In this document: positions 32,625 through 42,770 of the stretch, piece by piece
Position numbering within the stretch: the stretch's first letter is position 1
Layout: each line of letters begins with the position of its first letter
Source of the DNA: Favolaschia claudopus
Taxonomy: Eukaryota; Basidiomycota; Agaricomycetes; Agaricales; Mycenaceae
DNA: 64,000 nt
Direction: 5' to 3'
Assembly: GCA_037176885.1 (NCBI GenBank)
Contig: JAWWNJ010000186.1
Span: 62,001 to 126,000 of the forward strand
Position numbers and translations under genes: made by a program
The notes under the pieces: model-generated
Told to the model about the DNA's origin: nothing
The model's input: the letters and a program-made list of their open reading frames with translations, nothing else
Databases searched by the model: none

Positions 32625-34634
32625 TTACATAAGCATTACGTAGGGAGGGTGGGGTCCAGAGGGTAATGCATTCTTAAAATCTTCCACACAACGTCGGAAA
32701 ACTGACTTAAGCCCCAACGCCTGCTGTCGCCGCTGATCCTCCAAATCCTCCTCCTCCCCTTCAGTGGATGCATTGTTCACACCACCGATTTGCGCAGCAC
32801 GGTCTGGATGCATCCTGCGGTCCGGTGGGGGGTGCTGAGTGACCCCCATCTCCAGCAGCGTTCTCTGGGCAGGACCCCATTCTCCCGCTTCTCCACCCGT
32901 TGCACGTAACTTCTGTCCGCCTCGCTTCCCCTTGTCTCGCAGCGCCGCCACCACGTTCGGCGCTGGACCAGCACCACGAGGTCGTGCTGGGGGTCCGTCC
33001 CCTCCTTTCACTCTCAACCCAGCTTCTTCGTGCGTAACCCACGTCGCAGAGTCATCCGCAACCAAAAAGTACGGGTACTTAGCTTCCGGGTTGCGCTCCC
33101 ACGCATACTGGAGTTTGTCTTCAAATATTGGACATGCTCGGTCGGCGGCCCCATGTCCGTGGTAAACCCGCTTGGCGGCTTTGCAGTTGGCGCAAGCTTT
33201 TTGGTCGTCCGCCGCCGGGCATGATTCCGTCCTATGGTTAGCTCCGCAACAAGCGCACACTTCTACTGGTGACGTGCACGCTGCCGCTAGATGATTGTTT
33301 CCAATTGCCTGGCATTTGAGGCATCGTCGGGGCTCGGGTAGCAGTTTCTCACCCCGTACTTTACTGCCCTCAATCCAAGCCCCGTCTATGACTCTGTTCG
33401 CTGCTGCTGGGTCACGGAATCCACAAACCAGATGCGCGACTGGTTGACCCTTCCTCCGCCGCCCGGGCTCTTTCAGCCACCTAACTTTGACCAACGACCC
33501 GCGTGGGAGGTTGTTGTCGTCCTCGAAAACTCGAAGGACCCCTGCCGCTTCGTGGTTGAAGGAAACCGGAACATAGCGCACCAAGACATTAACCACACGT
33601 TCTTTAAACACAGACGTACCTCCCAACGCCTCAAGGAAAGAATTGATGTTGATCTTGATCCAGTTGACCGCCTCAGTGCTGTTCATGTGGAGGAGGACGG
33701 CATCACCGCGCATTTTGGACGCCCCTAGGAAGCGAGACCCTTCCGGTGGAGGGTTGGTACTATCCTGCGTCATTAGTATCATTGCTTGCTTTGCTTTCTC
33801 GACAAGTTCCTTCTCTGTCAATCCGTTCATCCATTGCTGAATGTGTGGGGCTCTTTCAATGAGGAATTGCCGCGTGCGGGCGGCTGCTCCAGCCAGCGCA
33901 GCTGCTCGCTCAGGTGGAAGATTTTGAGTCAGTGCGGCGGCGTAGGAGCGTGGGTCGGCCGTGGCTGTCGTCGTCGAGGCGGAATGCTGGGTTGACTGGG
34001 GAAGAGCGTCGACATTGCGTTGAACAATGTTCTTGAGTTCGTCTTCCAGACGGGAGGCAGTTGTTGCAATGTCGGAAGCTTGCTCGTCGACCGCTCGCGT
34101 GAGCTGCACGGCCGCCGAGCGCAAGTCCTCTGCCATGCTTCTTTGCTGCTCATATAGGTCATCATCGTGCTCGTGGGCGGTGGCTCGCACGGCGCTCAGC
34201 ACCAATTTAACGTCGTTGGATATTTCTTCGAGTACATGGTCTGTACGTTTGACATCTAGCACTATAGCTGCCGCACGCAGCGAATCCGCCGCCACCGTCG
34301 CGTTCGGTGGTAGTGAAGCCGCAATACGCAAAATAATGTTAGAGAGCGCAGAAAAGGTGGTCATACCTGCATCCTCCTCCAAAAATCCTTTGGCGATGAA
34401 GTGCTTGCGGGAGTCCCCAATGGTCCACGCCGACCAGTCGGTATCGCTGGTGCCGAGCCCGTATAATTCCATCTTCGTGAGTCCTAGCCACATTCTAGCA
34501 GCAGTGGGATCGCTTCGCATCGTTCGCGTCTGTTTTTGTGATTGGGATTGCGTTTTCGGTGGCTCTGATGTAGTTTGCCTCTGCGGTGTGCCTCTGCCGT
34601 TCGTATTGCTACTTCTACCACTTGTAGTTGACAT
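32625..34634 (-). CDS. LINE (Tad-like) ORF1 / gag with three zinc knuckles
   Basis: An intact 669-residue frame starts MSTTSGRSS at 34634. Residues about 1-230 are Ser/Thr/Gln-rich and helical. A central nucleic-acid-binding region (about 290-430, ending CGFRDPAAANRVIDGAWIEG) precedes three cysteine knuckles at about 437-501: CLKCQ..NHLAAAC, CACCGANHRTESC and CANCKAAKRVYHGHGAADRAC. A basic Pro/Gly-rich tail follows. This is the architecture of ORF1 in fungal non-LTR retrotransposons, where it coats the RNA. ORF2 (endonuclease/RT) is absent downstream, unusual because LINEs are normally truncated at the 5' end. Confidence 0.8.
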   Translation of the reverse strand: MSTTSGRSSNTNGRGTPQRQTTSEPPKTQSQSQKQTRTMRSDPTAARMWLGLTKMELYGLGTSDTDWSAWTIGDSRKHFIAKGFLEEDAGMTTFSALSNIILRIAASLPPNATVAADSLRAAAIVLDVKRTDHVLEEISNDVKLVLSAVRATAHEHDDDLYEQQRSMAEDLRSAAVQLTRAVDEQASDIATTASRLEDELKNIVQRNVDALPQSTQHSASTTTATADPRSYAAALTQNLPPERAAALAGAAARTRQFLIERAPHIQQWMNGLTEKELVEKAKQAMILMTQDSTNPPPEGSRFLGASKMRGDAVLLHMNSTEAVNWIKININSFLEALGGTSVFKERVVNVLVRYVPVSFNHEAAGVLRVFEDDNNLPRGSLVKVRWLKEPGRRRKGQPVAHLVCGFRDPAAANRVIDGAWIEGSKVRGEKLLPEPRRCLKCQAIGNNHLAAACTSPVEVCACCGANHRTESCPAADDQKACANCKAAKRVYHGHGAADRACPIFEDKLQYAWERNPEAKYPYFLVADDSATWVTHEEAGLRVKGGDGPPARPRGAGPAPNVVAALRDKGKRGGQKLRATGGEAGEWGPAQRTLLEMGVTQHPPPDRRMHPDRAAQIGGVNNASTEGEEEDLEDQRRQQALGLKSVFRRCVEDFKNALPSGPHPPYVMLM

Positions 34635-34689
34635 AATGTACGATTTGGAGTGTATAGAAAAAGCTAAGGACCACTACGTGTCCCGATGC

Positions 34690-35472
34690 CCTAGCCTCAA
34701 CGAATTTGTCGAGGCGCCGACCGGTTGCACGTGGTGGTTTGTTGCCAAGAGGAGAGTCCCATCACGTAGGCTGTCGCGCGATAAAGGTAATTTGCGTCGG
34801 ACGGCAGTGTTCCTCAACCTTGAAGGGTGCGTGCGACGAGCATGCTCTTGCGGATTTCGCGGACATTTGTAAAGTGAGGTTAAAGACCACGAAGAAACTG
34901 AAGGTATCTGGGGTAGGTTGGATGGGAAAATTGTGAAGACGGCAGAATTCGATGTACAGTTGCGGCGAATTTAAATGCATTACTATATAAGGAAATTTTC
35001 ATCATTCTGCGTCAGTTTTGCCTCTGATGCGTGAAAACAAGAGCTCAGAGTATGCATGTTAATCACAATATGCGTGGGTGATAATATGCACATTTCAAGT
35101 ACGTTGTTTACTCGAATATATGATCAGAAACAGTCCATAGAAGTTAGCTACTTTCAAAAAAAAAAAAAGTGACCCTTTCTCTTGTGATTTAAATCATCTG
35201 CAAACATCTGACACCCAGCACTCGCAATATTCGCAGCCAGTCTACCCATAACATCCATGATTCACCATCTCGAGGTCGGTTCGATAAAAATTTCCTTATA
35301 TGGTAATGCATTTAATTTCGCCGCAACTGTATGAGTTGAGAGAAGAGCCATAGGTTTGGGCGGAGGATGGATCAATGGCAGCGCCGAGAGCAACGGCACG
35401 TTTGTGCACCAATTGCTCCATGGTCCAGGCTTGTCGTTGAGGTTGCCTGGACGAAACTCGGGATTTGATCAT
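34690..35472 (-). pseudogene. DIRS-like tyrosine recombinase, N-terminal part, split by a MITE
   Basis: Starts at ATG 35472, whose ATGA overlaps the stop of the preceding RNase H frame. It reads SSRQPQRQAWTMEQLVHKRA and YGSSLNSY, is interrupted at 35331 by the 34957-35329 MITE, then resumes IEFCRLHNFPIQPTPDTFSF. These are core-binding-domain motifs of DIRS-type recombinases as I remember them. Beyond 34880 the frame shifts (RRKLPLSRDSLRD in another frame). The catalytic R-H-R-Y half is missing where the LINE ORF1 region begins. Confidence 0.7.
34957..35329. mobile_element. 373-bp MITE with TA duplication, in the recombinase gene
   Basis: Inverted ends CAGTTGCGGCGAATTTAAAT and complement, flanked by TA (34955-34956, 35330-35331). 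The inverted repeats are about 45 bp and include TATAAGGAAATTTT. Removing the element and one TA restores TCA-TAC-ATC-GAA reading across the junction, so the insertion site is exact. Confidence 0.9.
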
Positions 35473-37047
35473 AATGATGACGCCCCCAGCGGCTCACGAG
35501 GGGGTTCAAAGGTCTGAATGTTGAGGCCGGGGGCAGTCGGGACGGATAATTCAGTTTGGAAACCCGGGTTTCTGCAACTCTTGCGCGGAAATCCAGGGTG
35601 CAGACCCTTGCCAGAAACCCTTCTATTTTTGGATGTGAGCTGCCGAGGCTGCGGCCGGCGTTGGCACCAGGTTGAGCAACACCATGGACAGCTACGTGGC
35701 ACTTTGACTGGTTCTGTAACTTGTTTTCTTGTGAAATTGTGTATCAGAGTATTCAGAAGCCTTGTGGAAGGTGCGCCTTGGGCGAATCCCACAAACTGTG
35801 TCCGCTTCGGCATATGTTGGCGGATCTCACCCGTGGATCAAGCTCTGACTTTAATGCAAGTGGGCCGTAGGCGCAACTGGTCTCAGTAGGTACGGAGGAC
35901 CATTGCATACCTGTAGATTGTATTTTATGGGCTGAGAAAAACAATTAACATACTTGTTTCCAGTCGCATCAGCTCATGCCATCTGGATAAGCTGGAATAA
36001 AAACCGGCAAAAAACAACTTGCAGTGTGGACCAAGTGTGGACGGTAGCAAAAAATCAAGCATCTAGCAGGCTCAGCATAGACAAGCGAGCCATCGCCGGC
36101 TCACCCAGTTAAACGGCGGCCGCGGCCCGTTAAAAATTATGCCGATCATCAACACCGTCGTAAGAGGGTTTCCATTTTAAGTTTGTGAGGGGTTTCTGCG
36201 GAATTTCCTTATTTGGGAGGGTTTCTGTCTGCACCCCGGGTTTCCAAACTGAATTATCCAGTCGGGACCGCGTCGAGAAACCAGCTGCGGGAAATTGCAT
36301 CGGCTACTACATTGTCGTGCCCGGGGACATGTAGAACACGAAGATCGACGCGATGAGCCAGCATGTCGTCGACAGCGGTGCGCAGGAGTAGATTATACTC
36401 CGGGGTAGCGCTCAGCGAGTTGAAGATGTCGACGGTGTTTTGATTGTCCGTGAAGATTGTTACGCGCCGCTTTGGATCAGTAGGCAGAGCGGCTAAGGTG
36501 GTGCAGTACCATCTCAAGGCAGAGACGACACATAAAGCTTCGAAGAAGAATATGGTATCCTTCGGAGGCTCCAAAGGAACGGGCGCAAAGTATCCCAGCA
36601 GAAGCTCGGGAACCCAAACTCCATCCCTCCCAGAGATGCGTCACAGAACAGTGTCGCGTCAGCCTCTGTGAAAGGATCCCAGACTGACGCCTCGAACAAA
36701 AGTACACCGTCGGACTGTCTGAGGTGGTGCAGGAACCACGACAGGGCGGAATTGATTGCAGTATTGATGTAGATGAGCGCATGCCGGTTGGACTTGTCAG
36801 ACATTTTGTCGTAGACGTTCGAAAGAGCCGGTCTCAAGAGAAAAAACATGTTAAAAGACCAGTTGATCCAGCCCGTTAGCCGTTGGAACTCATGCAAAGT
36901 ACGACGTCGAGATGGGGTATCAATGAACAGCTGAACCCAGTTCTCGAGGTCGGCCTTTGAGTCAGGAGGGAGAGTAGCCGTCATCGCGTTGGGGTCTACA
37001 GTTGTGGGCACACAAAACTGACCCAGAGTGGCAACCTGGTTCTCCAC
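35469..37047 (-). pseudogene. DIRS-like reverse transcriptase C-terminus and RNase H
   Basis: From 37047: FIDTPSRRRTLHEFQRLTGW, NWSFNMFFLLRPALSNVYDK, FTEADATLFCDASLGGM. A one-base deletion near 36613 shifts to PKDTIFFFEALCVVSA, TIFTDNQNTVDIFNSLSA (RNase H Asp) and LRVLHVPGHDNVVADAISRS. A 716-bp element interrupts the end. Across it the frame continues as VPTAPGLNIQTFEPP and stops at 35469-35471, overlapping the recombinase ATG. Order RT, RNase H, tyrosine recombinase is that of DIRS-like elements, which integrate by recombination instead of a DDE integrase. The fingers/palm part of RT is missing upstream. Confidence 0.75.
35544..36259. mobile_element. 716-bp element with 9-bp target duplication (MULE-like MITE)
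   Basis: Ends GGATAATTCAGTTTGGAAAC and complement, each bordered by AGTCGGGAC (35535-35543 and 36260-36268), an exact 9-bp duplication typical of Mutator-like elements. Subterminal copies of GAAACCC and GGGTGCAGAC are frequent. No transposase. It sits between codons for VPT in the DIRS relic. A relative lies at 38917-39638. Confidence 0.85.
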
Positions 37048-37707
37048 GCAACTGCGCCGGCTTGCTCATCCCAGGCGCTCGCAGCCCACCGCTCGCTGCT
37101 ATGGAGGACCATCGCTCCACTTCTGGGATGCGCCCTCGATGCTGAACCGCCCATTTACCCCGCAGACCCATGGCACAAGGTGGTTTTCCACCGAGTGCCA
37201 ATCTTGGAGGAGGGAGGGCTTCCGCACTCTCGCGACTTTGTGCGCGAGTTGGCGAAGCGCAACCAACTTCCAGGTGCACAGTATCGAATTGGTAATGTCC
37301 GCTTCCTTCACAAGCGGGATAGCATCCCCCAGTCGGAAGTGTCTGTCCGCGTGGACTTCATCGAGGAGGAGGATGCGCGTCGCTTCTTACAGGACGGCAT
37401 CTTCCTCTATGGATCACATTGTCGGGCCACCCCGTACAAAGCTCGGGCTTCAAGCGGACGGCGCCCCCCGAGGTAATGGCTGACTGCCACTTATGCCCCA
37501 TTTTTTTCTTCACCTATGGTTCCTATGTCGAGCTATTGTTCTCACAGTCGATGGAAGCGCTCACCCACCTACTCAAAGACTATACTCTACCAACCACGGT
37601 CGAACCCTCACTAGAATTACTTTTTCACTTATTTATCGCCCTTTGGGCACCGCGTCTTAGTAGTTGGTTTACTTGTTGCGGTATAGAAATGCTGATACAA
37701 AAAAAAT
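37048..37707 (+). pseudogene. LINE copy 1: ORF1 fragment and 3' end
   Basis: The frame through 37476 contains WHKVVFHRVPILEEGG, RELAKRNQLPG, VSVRVDFIEEEDARRFLQ and GIFLYGSHCR, resembling the RRM-like part of Tad-type LINE ORF1. It is joined to a 3' tail (GCACCGCGTCTTAGTAG, GTTGCGGTATAGAAATGC) and a short A-run at about 37700. The same tail ends the next LINE copy, so both are one family. Most of ORF1 and all of ORF2 are missing between. Confidence 0.6.
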
Positions 37708-38895
37708 GACAAGTCACGTTTGCTCTTCAGAGCGGCCAAGGCGTTCAAATTAGCCGCGGAGGATCCACGGATCACTGACATCCACCTATTCGCAGACAAC
37801 ACAGCAGCAATCACGACCATATTTTCCCCCAAACCGCGCGCGGGCCAGCTTTTCGCTCACAAGTTCCACCAGCTTGCCTGCAACTTCCTCGACAGCTCCC
37901 CGACACACACAATTGAAATTGCATGGTCACCGGGCCACTGTGATATAGAAGGCAACAATCGCGCAGACTACCTCGCCAAACGCGGCACGGAAATGGCTAC
38001 CTCAGCCTACGGGACCAGGTCCCACGCTCTTCGCAGGTCCAAGGAAAAGACTATCCGCGCCTGGACCAAGGAATGGAAAGATACGCCGAAAACAGGGCGC
38101 TATGCTACCGCCAACCGCATACCCCCTTCGCTGAAGCCCACCCCCCACTTCAAAGCACTCAATCGTGAGGTGTTTGGAAGGGTGACACAGTGCAGGATTG
38201 GGCACGGATTCATAGGCGAGTACTACGAAAAGTTTGTGCCATCCGAGAGCGTTGACTGCCCGTGTGGAGAGCGACTACAGACGCGCGAGCACTTGCTCTG
38301 CGAGTGTCCTCGCTACGAGGACCAACGGGAACTGCTAAGAGAGGCCTCAAGGGACCTATCCCTGCCCGAAATACTGGGCACACGTAAGGGCATTGAAGCC
38401 CTGGCCAAATTCCTCGAAGCATCCGGAGCGTTTACAAAAACGGGTAGCCCGCGAGCAAAAGTGGAGCTCCCGTTATACGCTGACGAACCCAGCCCCCCGA
38501 TGTCGGATGACGAAGACGACGGCGGGTAGGCCCGGCGCCGCGAAGCTACCCCCGGGACTCAACAGTCCTCGACATTCACTTCCCCCTGCCAACACCCGCG
38601 CCCTTGTGGCCCGGCTCTTTTCTTTTCTCTCAATTTCTCTTCTTGTAGATAGCTTCCATCATACCCTATGCTCTATGGCCTTATGCTCTATGCATCCGCT
38701 GCCTTAATCCGCGCCCATTCACAAAGTAACCTCCCCACTCCAAAACTATTCTCTACTTACTCCGGACGATCTTCCCCAGTACATTATACAGTATTTATTG
38801 CCTCCGGGCACCGCGTCTTAGTAGATAGGTTACTTGTTGCGGTATAGAAATGCAGATCCAAAAAAAAAAAAAAAAAAAAATGACAAGTCACGTTA
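37708..38895 (+). mobile_element. LINE copy 2, 5'-truncated, with target duplication
   Basis: TGACAAGTCACGTT occurs at 37708-37721 and again at about 38881-38894 after a 20-A tail, giving a 14-bp target duplication. The insertion hit the A-tail end of LINE copy 1. The content is the RNase H and zinc-finger end of ORF2 plus a 3' UTR. Confidence 0.85.
37720..38529 (+). CDS. LINE ORF2 C-terminus: RNase H and zinc-finger
   Basis: The first codons are part of the 5'-truncated frame, so the start is not a real initiation site. Residues 20-90 are an RNase H end: IHLFADNTAAIT with Asp and AWSPGHCDIEGNNRADYLAK with the last Asp/His motif. The first RNase H Asp and Glu are lost. A helical linker precedes a zinc-like CPCGERLQTREHLLCECPRY. 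The tail is acidic. RNase H removes RNA from the hybrid during LINE reverse transcription. Frame intact to TAG at 38529, suggesting a fairly recent insertion. Confidence 0.85.
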   Translation: MLFRAAKAFKLAAEDPRITDIHLFADNTAAITTIFSPKPRAGQLFAHKFHQLACNFLDSSPTHTIEIAWSPGHCDIEGNNRADYLAKRGTEMATSAYGTRSHALRRSKEKTIRAWTKEWKDTPKTGRYATANRIPPSLKPTPHFKALNREVFGRVTQCRIGHGFIGEYYEKFVPSESVDCPCGERLQTREHLLCECPRYEDQRELLREASRDLSLPEILGTRKGIEALAKFLEASGAFTKTGSPRAKVELPLYADEPSPPMSDDEDDGG

Positions 38896-38916
38896 CGACT
38901 GATCTAGAGTTATTTG

Positions 38917-39638
38917 GGATGATTCTATTCAGAAACCCGGGGTGCAGGTAGAAACCCTCCCACATAAGGCAATTTTGCAGAAATTCCTGCACAAGCTTTG
39001 AACCGATTCTAAACGGAAACCCTTACGCCGAGTTCGATGGCATCGGCGGAGCTTCAGCCGAAGTTGCCAAATGCCTGGGTGTGTTCGTGTAGTCAGATTG
39101 AAATGAGAGACTTGGGTAGGGCACCACTTGGCGCCTTTTCTACCTGCCCATCTGTCGCAGCTGGATATATTCGACGCAAGTAGGCGTTGAGTCTTGACTT
39201 CGAGTAGCATTGTGCCGAGAACTCGGCACGAATTGATCTCCGAGCAAAACATACGGAGTTCGAGCGCTGAGGCTCATTTTGAGGCGGCTGGGGTTACCAG
39301 TACACCCAAAAGTGGTTTTTTGAGTCGAAGTGAGTACCCCAGCGGGCGCGGGCTCATTGGGGGTGCAAAACTGGCTTGGGCGGCAGACTCGGCACTGGGC
39401 GGCAAATTGATTTAGGAGAAGAGCCATGAATCCGGGATAAGTCTCCAACCTACTCACAAAGTATCTGAACACTAAAAGCAAACATTAGAGGGCCCGGACA
39501 AGTCACAACCGACTTCAACCGTGGTTGGCGGGCAGGCCGACGCACCCGGCAATATCAGGCAATCACCTTCCCACACTCTGGACCCCGGGTTTCTGCACAA
39601 AGATTGCGGAAACCAGGGTTTCTGAATAGAATTATCCG
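38917..39638. mobile_element. 722-bp relative of the MULE-like MITE
   Basis: Ends GGATGATTCTATTCAGAAAC and GGATAATTCTATTCAGAAAC (complement) match the 35544-36259 family, as do length and subterminal GAAACCC words. Flanking 9-mers (AGTTATTTG, GTTCAATGG) do not match, so the duplication is lost or an end is misplaced. Confidence 0.7.
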
Positions 39639-39858
39639 TTCAATGGTTGACTTTCCATAAGCATTAAAAAATGTTTCTGCATTATTTCGACTGTTTTCGC
39701 CACCATATCATCACAATCCCGAGACATCTGTCAAGACTCCATCGGGCTCAGATCTCACTTTGAGTATTCGGAATATTTTGGACCCTCTTATAGATTTAAA
39801 ATCTGAAGGAGGGTCTCCCCCCCCCTCTTTACATTTATCTCGCCTCGAATACTTATAC

Positions 39859-40301
39859 AGGCCGCCGGTCACTACCTATTAGGCAGGTCGGATTCGCAGC
39901 CAGATTATGGGTTGATTTACCCTATGATTTTGGGTCCATCCGGCCCTGATTTACTCTATTTCCGACTGACATCCGGCCAAAAATTCGATTTTTCGGGCAG
40001 TTTTTTTTTGTTTTTGTGGCCGTTTTTTGGTCAAAAACTCTTTCTGCTGGTGCGTCTGTGTTGCGTTGGCTTCATTTAGGCTGGAAACTCCGGCTGCGTC
40101 CTCGAAAAATCAAGTGTTCGGGCTCTCCCAAGAGGTACTGACCTCAAAAAATTCCTCGCGCTGCGCGCGATTTACTCTATTTCCGACCAGCCTCTGCTGT
40201 TTACAGGCTGATTTACTCTATTTTGCCGACCCAGGTATGCCGTTTTTGAAGCGTTGTTTTACTCTATCGCCGACCCGCATAATAGGTAGTGACCGGGGGC
40301 C
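39859..40301. mobile_element. 443-bp element with 9-bp target duplication
   Basis: Inverted ends GGCCGCCGGTCACTACCTAT and GGCCCCCGGTCACTACCTAT (complement), flanked by TACTTATAC at 39850-39858 and 40302-40310. Internally the word TTTACTCTATTTCCGAC and variants recur at least five times. No coding frame. Confidence 0.8.
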
Positions 40302-40710
40302 TACTTATACTTTTCTTTCACTTCGGCTTGACGATGCGCCGAGCGCATACGTCACGTCCTAACGATGATCACCGTGATGATGCTTGTGATGTCGCCTTCA
40401 CTGTTCTTCACACATCGATCCTCGACATTCAGCCCAAGCTCTTGCAACGTTTTGATATCTCCTCAGCACCACAACACGTTCGCGACTTGTATCTGACCCG
40501 CATCGCGACATACCAACCACCCTGCGCTCTGTCCTCGATCCGTCCCCGGGGTGAACACGAAGCCAAGCGGCGATTCGCCGGCCCTTGGCTACGTAGTTGC
40601 TGCGCTCCGACTTGCATATAAAAGTGCAATGGTGCGTCTCTCTTCCTTGTTCGAGTCTCCCTCTCGTTCACCACACTCCTTCTAGTTTTTCTTCTCGCAC
40701 TTCACTTCAA

Positions 40711-41316
40711 AATGTCTGATTCAGACTTCCCGCCATTCCCTCCCGCCCCGTTCACCCAAAACAGCACCTCCGGTACCCACGATTGCGACTCCATGGCTCC
40801 CAATAATCTTCCCTCCGGACCTGTCTCTGCGATGCAGCCGCCTCTTCATCCAGCGCCGTACCAAGACCTTTACTACAACCACAATGGTTAGACATGGGTC
40901 CGTGCTCCTGACGGGACCATGGTCAATTCTTTGTTGGTGCGTCACTCAATTCGCCTTTTCTTATTTGAATTAGCCGTCGCCCGAGATAAACCCGGCCGCT
41001 CGTAGTTCATCGGGGATGCCCAACTTCAATCAGGTATGTGTGTACACAAATTCTCCTGGCACCCAGTTGATTCCATCATCGCCAGGCTGCATTCTACAAC
41101 TTTCCTCCATCTAACTTACCTCCTTCCAACTTCGCTCCGTCCTTCGTTGACAACACTGCGGCTCATCATCCTGTCCTTCACCAAGCTGCCGACTCTTCCA
41201 ACGCCGAACCTTCCACGATCGCCAGGGGCCGGGACTTCAAGCCCGCCCTCAAGGTCGGCGGTGCTCGTCAAAAGGACAGGAAGCGCAAAAAAGCGTCAAC
41301 GTTCGGTGGACTCCGA
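40711..41316 (+). pseudogene. dispersed Agaricomycete gene, broken copy
   Basis: ATG 40711 reads MSDSDFPPFPPAPF and QDLYYNHNG to an in-frame TAG. It continues TWVRAPDGTMVNSLL, a 37-nt intron, PNFNQ, a 50-nt intron, then AAFYNFPPSNLPPSNFAPSF and KDRKRKKASTF. I recall the same block order from an uncharacterised, often multicopy mushroom family. A TATA-like TATAAAAG lies at about 40617. The nonsense codon and early end make it a likely pseudogene. Confidence 0.45.
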
Positions 41317-41970
41317 CGATGACAGCGATTGCCCCTCGTCACAGCCGCTCCGCCTCACGTCGCTGCAGCCGGTCTCGTTCTTCTCGTCATCGGCATACCC
41401 GGTCCCGTAGTCGCACGGCTGTGCGCCGTCGCAGCAGGTCTCGTTCCCGACCTTCTCGCGCACGCTCAGCGTCTCCTCCCCAGCGTCGTCTCTCCCCGGC
41501 CCGTGCCCCTCCAGCTCGTCCCCTCCCGTCCCGGGCGCCGCCCATGACCCCCTCCGCAGAAACGTTCAGCTGCAGTGCCCACTGCCCCGAGGGCAATGAG
41601 AAAGCGCTCTCTGGATGATCGCCTTACAGATGAGGGTCCGGTGAAGAAGCTGATAAACAGATTGTCGTCGCCTCGTAGTCTGGTGGAGCGTATACAGTCT
41701 CAACAACGAACATCGCAGGTGGGGGATCAGAGGGCGGCTGGGGGAGGAAAAGGGAAAGAAAGGGAAGTGGTTGGGAATCAGGTGTGAGAGGGAAAGGAAA
41801 GGGGAAGGGAACTGGGATGGAGATGGATACGGGGCAATAGGATAAGGGGACGGGGGAGGATTCGGGTTCGCCGGCTTCCACCACACATGTCCCGGCACCC
41901 TCGCGTTCATGTGGGTGCTCTGCGTCACGTCAGGCCCCTCGTTTGAGCCGCTGCCGCTGCATTAGGGACC
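41317..41970. other. low-complexity stretch before the LINE endonuclease
   Basis: The first half translates in one frame to an Arg/Ser-rich peptide. The second half is purine-rich (GGAAAGGAAAGGGG words). Neither shows a domain. It may be the LINE 5' region. Confidence 0.3.
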
Positions 41971-42770
41971 TTGTTGTAGTTTCATGGAACATGGATGGTC
42001 GGCTTCTACCCAACCTCGCTCGTCGTGATTTTTTTTCGAAAGTCGATTGAGGAGTCGGATGTGTTTTTTGTGCAGGAGACGCACTTGAGGCCAGATCAAA
42101 AGGATATGGTGCGAGGGCTTGAGGGATATGAGTGTTTTATCATGACTCGAAAGATGCCGGATGGGGAGGATACCTATGGCGGCGTTTGTGCCTTTGTGCA
42201 CAAGTCTCTGAAGGCTAAAGTTGACATGGCAAGATCCTCGCCGGATATTTTGGTGCTCAAAATTGGGGATATGCATTTCATTAATGCTTATGTTGCGGGG
42301 GAGCATTCAAGTGCTTCGCGACATTTTTGCGGATTGGCAGGCACAGCACCCATGGGATACGTTTTCTGTGCTCGTTCGAGAGATGTCAGATGCAGGACTG
42401 GCGTTTTCAGTTCATGGTGATCTGAATGGTAGATCTGGAGCACTCTGCCCTCTAGGTCTGGATCATCCTCCACGAGTGGTTGATGACATAGTGGTTAATG
42501 GCCAGGGGCGTAAGCTGGTTGATCTTTGCGAGCAGAATGGGTTGCAGTTGGTGAATGGTTGTACCTTAATCCCGGGGGTCCATCACGGCTTCACATTCTT
42601 TGGTCGGGGTGGATACTACATCCGAGATTGGGAAGTCAACAGTTGACTACGTGCTTACTTCACGAGCGGCTGCTGGACGCCTGTCCCGGATGGATATTGC
42701 CCTTCCTAGGCAGGATTGCTCCGATCATGCTGCAACTCGGTCGGTTATTTGGAGACAAAGATCACCTGAT
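41970..42770 (+). pseudogene. LINE ORF2 endonuclease (EEP/AP type) with frameshifts
   Basis: Motifs in order: SWNMDGRLLPNLARR, then FVQETHLRP with the catalytic Glu, HGDLNGRSGAL with the D-x-N pair, and CSDHAATRSVIW with the SDH motif. All catalytic residues of an endonuclease/exonuclease/phosphatase fold are present, but frames change three times: at the T8 run near 42035, near 42300 and near 42605. No reverse transcriptase follows. In LINEs this domain nicks the target DNA. Confidence 0.75.

Noticed and set aside
41319..41618. SR-rich splicing factor-like gene
   Set aside because: Low-complexity Arg/Ser from CGT/TCC-rich DNA, no RRM, and it abuts a LINE endonuclease relic.
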